Assembly: GCA_018268875.1 (NCBI GenBank)
Contig: JAFDVT010000383.1
Location: 1-6,108, forward strand
From: Acidobacteriota bacterium
GTDB taxonomy: Bacteria > Acidobacteriota > Terriglobia > Bryobacterales > Bryobacteraceae
Direction of reading: 5' to 3'
DNA length: 6,108 nucleotides
Shown in pieces: positions 1 to 4,704 of this stretch. A program made the translations under genes and the position numbers. The notes below the pieces were generated by a model, which worked only from the letters and a program-made list of their open reading frames with translations, had not been told where the DNA came from and did not search any database. The first letter of the stretch is position 1. Every line of letters begins with the position of its first letter.

Positions 1-1
1 C

Positions 2-424
2 GGGATGGCGTCGCTAAAAGAGGCTTGGCGGTTGGGCGGCGAAGGGAATTACTACGCGCTGCAGGCCGCGATTGCCGCCTGTCACATGCGCGCGGCTACG
101 GTCGCCGAAACGGACTGGGAACGGATCGTCGAGGGGTACGACAGGTTGTTGCAAGTCGCTCCATCGCCCGTAGTGGAGTTGAATCGGGCAGTGGCGGTGG
201 GGATGGCGCGAGGTCCTGTCGAAGGCCTAGCGGCGCTGGACGGGATCGCAGAAGCGCTGGCAGCGAATCATCTGTACCACAGCGTTCGTGGCGATCTGTT
301 GTGGAAGGCCGGACGGTTGGGCGAAGCTCGCCACGCGATCGAGCAGGCGATGGAGTTGACGCAAAACGTTCGTGAAAAGCAGTTGCTCGCGCAGCGAATC
401 AGTGAGCTTAAAGATTCATGCTGA
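2..424 (+). CDS. ECF RNA polymerase sigma factor, C-terminal part (5' truncated by window edge)
   Basis: The open frame runs in from the left edge and stops at TGA 422-424, so the sigma-70 regions 2 and 4 that bind core polymerase and the promoter lie outside the window. The visible ~140 residues match, from memory, the C-terminal extension of large ECF sigma factors of the ECF42 / DUF6596 type: LQAAIAACHMRAA, then TDWERIVEGYDRLL, then APSPVVELNRAVAV, then SVRGDLLWKAGRLGEAR. The last part has the paired-helix look of a TPR repeat. In that family the tail is thought to take the place of a separate anti-sigma factor, and the usual neighbour is a YCII/DGPF-domain protein. No such gene is on the visible side; it could lie upstream. 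The internal ATG at 5 is not the real start, because homology begins without an N-terminus. It converges on, and overlaps by 17 bases, the small gene at 408-560. The family call is fairly sure; target genes are unknown. Confidence 0.82.
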   Translation, partial: GMASLKEAWRLGGEGNYYALQAAIAACHMRAATVAETDWERIVEGYDRLLQVAPSPVVELNRAVAVGMARGPVEGLAALDGIAEALAANHLYHSVRGDLLWKAGRLGEARHAIEQAMELTQNVREKQLLAQRISELKDSC

Positions 425-560
425 CAAGCCGGGCGTTGAGGCGATGTTCCCTCATGCGGCGCTCGCGGGCCTTTTCCTCCGCGGCTTGGAACTGCTTGCC
501 GGCCAGCAGGAACGGAAGGGCTACGGCCACGGCGATCGAGGTAAAAGCAGACGCGATCAT
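408..560 (-). CDS. Small membrane-anchored protein of 50 residues, unknown function
   Basis: I do not recognise this gene. It starts at ATG (558-560 on the + strand as CAT) and ends at TAA (408-410). Residues about 2-20 are hydrophobic (IASAFTSIAVAVALPFLLAG), enough for one membrane segment or an uncleaved signal anchor. Residues 22-43 are highly charged and helical (AAEEKARERRMREHR), so the protein probably has one membrane helix and a charged, possibly coiled-coil tail. Codon third positions are about three quarters G or C, consistent with coding in this genome. There is no good Shine-Dalgarno sequence; a TACAAT box ends 6 bases before the ATG, which suggests a leaderless message. It lies 69 bases downstream of the second secreted paralog, on the same strand. 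A chance ORF remains possible because it is short, but the hydrophobic/charged partition and codon use argue for a real gene. Confidence 0.55.
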   Translation of the reverse strand: MIASAFTSIAVAVALPFLLAGKQFQAAEEKARERRMREHRLNARLVSMNL

Positions 561-566
561 GTCTCG

Positions 567-572
567 ATTGTA
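567..572 (-). promoter_or_regulatory. Possible -10 box for the small membrane protein gene
   Basis: On the - strand the sequence reads TACAAT, then six bases, then the ATG at 560. This fits a sigma-70 -10 element whose transcription would begin at or next to the start codon, giving a leaderless mRNA. I see no convincing -35 hexamer 17 bases upstream (the position reads ACCAAT), so the promoter is a suggestion only. Confidence 0.35.
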
Positions 573-581
573 GAATGCGGC

Positions 582-612
582 GGCCCGCCATTGGTGGTGG
601 CAACAGCGGGCC
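582..612 (-). terminator. GC-rich inverted repeat, possible terminator after the second secreted gene
   Basis: Two perfect 7-base arms, GGCCCGC at 582-588 and GCGGGCC at 606-612, flank a 17-base loop. The structure begins 17 bases past the stop codon of the gene ending at 630 and could end its transcript. There is no run of T after the stem on the - strand, so it is not a classical intrinsic terminator; it could instead be a stabilising 3' hairpin or an operator next to the small gene's promoter. Confidence 0.35.
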
Positions 613-629
613 TGTCCGCGGTGTGGTTG

Positions 630-1832
630 TTAACGCATGAGCGGAATGGCCGGGATCGTGGTGTAAGCTCCACCGGCCGACGCGCGGATGCCGATGGGGC
701 TGATTTGGCCTCCCTGCGGTGTCGTGAACTCGATCACGCCGCGCTTGCCGGCGGCGAGCGGGTAACGATCGGTGATCACGAAGGACGAATGGCCGTATGG
801 CGCCAACGTGATGGTCGCGTTGACGAGCGTGGCGCCCGCATCGTCCTTGATCGAGATCGGAACGTTCACCGCGGTGCCGGTGACGTTGGCGATCGCGACG
901 CCGTTGTTCAGTCCGCCCGTGTTGTCAAAGGGCACCGCGTACGCCGATGCCGAACTGGTGAGCGAAGGCACAGCGGCTTCCTGCCCTGTCGGCACGTAGG
1001 TGAAGATGACATACGCGCTGACCTGTCCATCGGTCCACAACTGGGCCGAACCGGTGAGCGCGGTAGTGCTGGTGGACTGCGTTTCCAGAACCAGGTAGCT
1101 GCCGGCGGCAAGCGTCTGCATCACCGTCGACGAGTTGCCGGGCTGCATGCCGCCTTGCGGGTATGTCACCGGAAGCGACAACGGATTGCCAGCGTCATCG
1201 AAAAAGCGGAGTTCCACCTGAGCGGCCGTGGTGCCGCTATTGACGGCGGTGATCGTGGTCTTCCAATCGCCGCCGCTGGCGATGTGGCCCATGGAGCCGG
1301 CAAAGCTCAAGGTCCCCTGGTTGCGAAGCGACGGCGTGGCAATGGTAGCGGTGCCTTGCGTCGAAATGGTGGCGGTATTCGGTCCTGTAATCGAGACGGA
1401 AAGCGGCAAGCTGGTGAACGCGCCGTTCGCTCCGGCAAAGGCGCCGGTGCCGCCGATGATCGTCATGGTCGCGGTGTTGGTGGCAGGCTGGCCGAGGGTA
1501 GGAACGACATAGCCGGCGGGAACGGCGATGCGCGCCAGCAGCGTGTCGCCATTGGGATACGCGATGCTGGCAAACGAGGTGACAGGATCATTGGCGGTGA
1601 CGCCAGTTAAGGACGCAAGCGAACCGGACGCGAGGAACGTTCCATTGCCGTTGATACCGGAAAGCGTGGCAGTCCCGGAGAGCGAAAAAGTGTAGCTCGA
1701 ACCGGTTTGCGCGGCAAGGGCGTTTGCATTGATGTTAATTGTCCGGCTCGTGCCCTGCTGGGCAAAAACCGGCGCTAAAAGTATCAAGCCCGCAACGGCA
1801 AGGTGGCGGGCTCCGATCTTATAGTTCTTCAT
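630..1832 (-). CDS. Secreted beta-rich protein, Solibacter-type repeat family (paralog A)
   Basis: This is a 400-residue exported protein of unknown function. Residues 1-24 form a signal peptide: basic start (KNYKIGARH), hydrophobic core (LAVAGLILLAP) and likely cleavage after VFA, before QQG. Residues about 30-170 are rich in T, S, G and alternating hydrophobics, and include GGTGAFAGANG at 127-137, a glycine pattern reminiscent of allene-oxide-cyclase/dirigent beta-barrels. Residues about 178-400 hold two similar Ig-like units: HIASGGDWKTT (183-193) with VELRFFDDAGNPL, and NGVAIANVTGT (310-320) with ISIKDDAGATL. It has no recognisable catalytic motif and no membrane anchor or sorting signal at the C-terminus. 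The start has a GGGGGA run directly before the ATG, closer than an ideal ribosome site. It lies 65 bases after its paralog on the same strand, so the two may be co-transcribed. The secretion and paralogy calls are sure; the role is not known. Confidence 0.85.
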   Translation of the reverse strand: MKNYKIGARHLAVAGLILLAPVFAQQGTSRTININANALAAQTGSSYTFSLSGTATLSGINGNGTFLASGSLASLTGVTANDPVTSFASIAYPNGDTLLARIAVPAGYVVPTLGQPATNTATMTIIGGTGAFAGANGAFTSLPLSVSITGPNTATISTQGTATIATPSLRNQGTLSFAGSMGHIASGGDWKTTITAVNSGTTAAQVELRFFDDAGNPLSLPVTYPQGGMQPGNSSTVMQTLAAGSYLVLETQSTSTTALTGSAQLWTDGQVSAYVIFTYVPTGQEAAVPSLTSSASAYAVPFDNTGGLNNGVAIANVTGTAVNVPISIKDDAGATLVNATITLAPYGHSSFVITDRYPLAAGKRGVIEFTTPQGGQISPIGIRASAGGAYTTIPAIPLMR

Positions 1833-1853
1833 TCCCCCACGTTAGCGGACGAC

Positions 1854-1869
1854 CGCATATGGAAATGCG
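1854..1869. repeat. Short inverted repeat in the gap between the two secreted genes
   Basis: CGCAT at 1854-1858 and ATGCG at 1865-1869 are perfect inverted arms with a 6-base loop, in the 65-base gap (1833-1897) between the paralogs. A second weaker pair, GCGG/CCGC with a 4-base loop, lies just nearer the downstream start. Either could be an operator half-site pair or a weak mRNA hairpin; both are short enough to be chance. Confidence 0.2.
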
Positions 1870-1897
1870 CTGCCTACTTGGGGTGTTTCAGTACAGG

Positions 1898-3097
1898 TCA
1901 GCGGGAAATAACCGGCAGCGAAGTAAAGGCTCCCGAGGCGGCGGCGCGAATCCCCGTGACATTGATACTCCCCAACGACCAAGTGGAACTGCTGAACGTG
2001 ATGGTGCCTCGCTGTCCGGCGGTTTGCGGGAAACGCTCGGAGACCACGAAGGACAAATGGCCGTTCTTGGGAATGTCTACGGGGATAGCGTTGTAGTACA
2101 CGCCGGGGTCGCCCGCGACCGATATCTGGACATTGGCAACCGAGCCCGAGATGTTGGTGATCGCCACCCCTGTGGATGTCCCATCGGTGTTGTCGTAGGG
2201 AACGGAATACTGCGCCTGCGAGGCGCGCTGCAGCGGGACGACGGATTCCTGGCCCGTGGGCATGTACCGATAGACGGCGTAACCTTCCACAATGCCCGTG
2301 GTCCAAATGTGCGCCGATCCGGTGCGCAGCGTCTCTGTTGGTTCCGCCGCGGCCGCCACGATGGCGACGACACCAGGGCCGTACACGCTTCCACTCCAGA
2401 CGGACCTTCTGGTGGCGCCATCTGGCGCGGTCCACGCAACCGACATCGGCGAACCGTCGTCCGAATACAGGCGCACCTCCACGTCCGCGGGCGTCACGCT
2501 GACGTATTGGGTGAGATAGAACGTGGTTTTCCAACCTCCGCCAACGGCCACATGCGGAACGCTTCCCAGAAGGATGGGCGCGGCGCCGGTGAAAGAACCC
2601 GGATTGTATATGGTGGCACTGCCCGATACGTCGAGCACGGTGACATTCGCGGAATTCACGGAAAATTTCGCGAACTGGCCCGAAAGCACGCCATTGCTAC
2701 CGTTCAGAAACTGTATGTAAATGTTGTCACGCGTCGGTGCGCCGAGCGATGTTGCGATGTATCCACTGGCAACGTCCATTTTGAAGGCAATCACGGAGTC
2801 AGTCCCGGAAGAAATCAATCCGTAGGCGGTGACAATGTCGTTCGGTCCCGAGCCCGGGCCCACCGTCAACTTTCCCGCGGCTTGGAAATTCGTATGGCGG
2901 GGCAGCCCGCTAATGTTGATACGGCCAAGAAAAGAGAAAGAATATTCGTTCGTAGCGGCATTTCGAACGACTGTCATTGGGGCCGAGAGGGAAAACGTCT
3001 GCGCGACGCCCGGCTGTCCGTTGGCCGCCGAAAGAAACAAAAAGAAAAAGCCCGCGGCGGCAAAAGCGCGACGGGCTCGTGTCTGAATTGTGAACAT
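1898..3097 (-). CDS. Secreted beta-rich protein, Solibacter-type repeat family (paralog B)
   Basis: This 399-residue protein is the tandem paralog of the gene at 630-1832 and is also of unknown function. Its signal peptide has a basic start (MFTIQTRARRAF) and a hydrophobic core (AAAGFFFLFLSAA); cleavage is likely after ANG, before QPG at about residue 28. Residues about 33-170 are a beta-rich domain more divergent than in paralog A. Residues about 178-399 align end to end with paralog A: HVAVGGGWKTT (182-192), TGSAHIWT (259-266), YMPTGQESVVP (278-288), VPYDNTDG (299-306), and GHLSFVVSERFPQTAGQRG near 346-364. In the 30 residues from T259, 17 are identical to A by hand count. The first Ig-like unit is more degraded here than in A. 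The gene starts 22 bases after the dapA stop; the only other Met candidates are far inside, so this start is well supported. Confidence 0.85.
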   Translation of the reverse strand: MFTIQTRARRAFAAAGFFFLFLSAANGQPGVAQTFSLSAPMTVVRNAATNEYSFSFLGRINISGLPRHTNFQAAGKLTVGPGSGPNDIVTAYGLISSGTDSVIAFKMDVASGYIATSLGAPTRDNIYIQFLNGSNGVLSGQFAKFSVNSANVTVLDVSGSATIYNPGSFTGAAPILLGSVPHVAVGGGWKTTFYLTQYVSVTPADVEVRLYSDDGSPMSVAWTAPDGATRRSVWSGSVYGPGVVAIVAAAAEPTETLRTGSAHIWTTGIVEGYAVYRYMPTGQESVVPLQRASQAQYSVPYDNTDGTSTGVAITNISGSVANVQISVAGDPGVYYNAIPVDIPKNGHLSFVVSERFPQTAGQRGTITFSSSTWSLGSINVTGIRAAASGAFTSLPVISR

Positions 3098-3119
3098 CCC
3101 TTCAGGATATACCCTGGGT
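3098..3119 (-). promoter_or_regulatory. dapA to paralog B gap with -10-like box and very close GAAGGG
   Basis: The 22-base gap reads, on the - strand, a TATATC box (3106-3111) followed by eight bases that end in GAAGGG directly against the ATG. GAAGGG is too close to be an ideal ribosome site, while the TATATC position would suit a leaderless start. No clear -35 is visible inside the end of dapA. Read-through from the lysine operon is equally possible, as there is no terminator hairpin of note in the gap. Confidence 0.25.
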
Positions 3120-4019
3120 TTAACGCGTGACGGCGGCCGCCTTGGCTAAAAGTCCCAGAGAGCTCAACACCGCTTCCACCTTCGCTTTGGCGGCTTCCGA
3201 TGGCGGCACAAGAGGCAGGCGCCACACGGGTTGGCAGAGGCCCATCATCGCCATGGCCGCTTTCACCGGAATGGGGTTCGATTCGACGAAGTTGACATCC
3301 ATCAACGCGAGGTACTTGTGGTGGAGAACACGGGCTCCGGCGAAGTCCCCTTGCAGGCCACGGCGGACGAGTTCCGTCATCTCCGCCGGGATTTCGTTGG
3401 ACGCGACGCTGATGAGACCTTTGCCGCCGAGCGCGAGCAGCGGGATCGTCATCGAGTCGTCGCCCGACAGCACATGGAACGACGGCGGCAGTTGGTTAAT
3501 CACCGCGCCGATCTGATTGATGTTGCCGGAGGCTTCCTTCACCGCGACAATGTTGTCGATCGCGGCGAGGCGCTTGAGCGTAGCGGGTTCGACGTTGACG
3601 CCGGTGCGGCCCTGCACGCTGTAGACGATGATGGGAAGCTTGGTCGACTTGGCAACCGCGGTGTAGTGCTGGAACAAGCCTTCCTGCGTGGGCTTGTTGT
3701 AATAAGGCGTCACCGAAAGCAGGCCGTCGGCGCCGAGTTCTTCCACTTGCTTCGAAAGTTCGATCACTTCGGCCGTGTTGTAGCCGCCCGCTCCGGCAAC
3801 CACCGGAACCTTGCCCTTGGCCTCTTCGAGCGTGATTTCGACCACGCGCAGATGTTCCTTGCGAGTGAGCGTGGGGCTTTCGCCAGTAGTGCCGCAGGGG
3901 ACAAGAAAGTCGATGCCCGCGTCGATCTGGCGCTTTACGGTTGCCCGCAGAGCGGCTTCATCGAGCGACTGGTCCGCCTGAAACGGCGTGATGATCGCGG
4001 TACCGCAGCCTTGAAACAT
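3120..4019 (-). CDS. dapA: 4-hydroxy-tetrahydrodipicolinate synthase
   Basis: This cytoplasmic enzyme condenses pyruvate with aspartate semialdehyde, the first committed step to diaminopimelate and lysine. The 299 residues form the usual TIM-barrel of the DapA/NanA family (E. coli enzyme 292). Numbering matches E. coli without gaps over the active site: the pyruvate-binding T44-T45 in CGTTGES, Y107 in TPYYNKP, Y133 and R138 in YSVQGRTG, and the Schiff-base lysine K161 in VAVKEASGN. The GDD motif (SGDDS) and FVESNPIPVK near the C-terminus are also standard. At 134 and 136 the usual YNVPGRTG reads Ser and Gln, which is a mild departure. The ATG follows the dapB stop with no gap (TAA-ATG), and a strong AAGGAG ribosome site lies inside the end of dapB seven bases upstream, fixing this start and implying coupled translation. 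Identification is secure. Confidence 0.97.
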   Translation of the reverse strand: MFQGCGTAIITPFQADQSLDEAALRATVKRQIDAGIDFLVPCGTTGESPTLTRKEHLRVVEITLEEAKGKVPVVAGAGGYNTAEVIELSKQVEELGADGLLSVTPYYNKPTQEGLFQHYTAVAKSTKLPIIVYSVQGRTGVNVEPATLKRLAAIDNIVAVKEASGNINQIGAVINQLPPSFHVLSGDDSMTIPLLALGGKGLISVASNEIPAEMTELVRRGLQGDFAGARVLHHKYLALMDVNFVESNPIPVKAAMAMMGLCQPVWRLPLVPPSEAAKAKVEAVLSSLGLLAKAAAVTR

Positions 4020-4700
4020 TTACTTGTCTCCTTGTTGGAACAGAATATTGGCGAACTCGTGTACTCCCCGCTTGCCTACGATCCACTTGGCGGCTTGCAG
4101 GGCGCCTCGCGCAAAGCCTTCGCGGCTACGCGCGGTGTGGCGTAACGTGATGGTGTCGGCGGCGGAGTCGAACCCGATTTCATGCGTACCCGGGACCTTG
4201 CCCGCGCGGTTCGACGACACGTCGATGTTACGGGTGTAGCCGCCGGCCCTGAGCGCTTCGACGGCCTTGATGAGAGTTCCGGAAGGTGCGTCTTTCTTGG
4301 CGTCGTGATGAATTTCCCAAGCCCAGGCGCCGTATTCCGGCTGCTGTTCGAGCATCTTTGCGGCGTCTTCGAGGAGCTTGAAAAAGATGTTGACGCCGAC
4401 CGAGAAGTTAGGGCTGTACACCAGCGCGGCGTTGGCGTTTTCAAACGCGTGGCGAACGTCGTCAAGTTGGCCGAACCAGCCTGTGGTGCCGCAAACGGTG
4501 TTGACCTTCAACGCCGCGAGCTTTTTGAGATTGGCGGCCGCGGCATCGGGCATCGAAAACTCGATGGCCGCGTCGGCGCCTTGCGCGGCTTCCATGGGGT
4601 CGTTGGCGTCAATTCTGGCATGGATGGTAAAGCCGTATTCGGGAGCCAGCGATTCCACCATGCGTCCCATTTTGCCGTAGCCTACGATTGCGAGTTTCAT
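4020..4700 (-). CDS. dapB: 4-hydroxy-tetrahydrodipicolinate reductase, short form
   Basis: This enzyme reduces the DapA product to tetrahydrodipicolinate with NAD(P)H. The 226-residue protein opens with the Rossmann nucleotide loop VGYGKMG (6-12), followed by CGTTGW (70-75) and SPNFSVGVN (96-104). The catalytic region EIHHDAKKDAPSGT (129-142) carries His131 and Lys135, equal to E. coli His159 and Lys163, and the PSGT substrate loop. The end SREGFARGALQAAKWI is typical. It is about 47 residues shorter than the E. coli enzyme, mainly from a missing stretch after the second beta strand, and resembles the short DapB of Thermotoga. I chose the ATG at 4700 and not the in-frame ATG at 4793, because the Rossmann strand begins immediately after it and the longer form would run 89 bases into the end of lysC. 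It starts 4 bases after the lysC stop; no strong ribosome site is seen, so coupling to lysC translation is likely. Confidence 0.95.
   Translation of the reverse strand: MKLAIVGYGKMGRMVESLAPEYGFTIHARIDANDPMEAAQGADAAIEFSMPDAAAANLKKLAALKVNTVCGTTGWFGQLDDVRHAFENANAALVYSPNFSVGVNIFFKLLEDAAKMLEQQPEYGAWAWEIHHDAKKDAPSGTLIKAVEALRAGGYTRNIDVSSNRAGKVPGTHEIGFDSAADTITLRHTARSREGFARGALQAAKWIVGKRGVHEFANILFQQGDK
4027..4033 (-). promoter_or_regulatory. Ribosome binding site of dapA inside dapB
   Basis: On the - strand the bases read AAGGAGA, seven bases before the dapA ATG at 4019. It lies within the last codons of dapB and decides the dapA start. It is the only strong Shine-Dalgarno sequence among the genes of this window. 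Confidence 0.8.
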
Positions 4701-4704
4701 ACGC

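Noticed and set aside
268..603. - strand open frame of 111 residues spanning the sigma factor end
   Set aside because: It is Arg/Pro/Ser-rich and overlaps the conserved sigma factor tail; the small frame at 408-560 in a different register has a far better hydrophobic/charged layout and codon use.
372..1610. Long + strand open frame of 412 residues opposite paralog A
   Set aside because: It is Arg/Gly/Asp-rich, low-complexity translation with no domain or signal, typical of an antisense shadow in GC-rich DNA. The - strand frame has a signal peptide and a paralog.
1739..3130. Long + strand open frame of 463 residues opposite paralog B
   Set aside because: The composition is Arg/Gly/His-rich and it spans two real - strand genes and their gap; no recognisable motif.
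3231..4145. + strand open frame of 304 residues opposite dapA and the end of dapB
   Set aside because: It is antisense to two enzymes identified with complete active sites; the translation is Arg/His/Asp-rich with no family resemblance.
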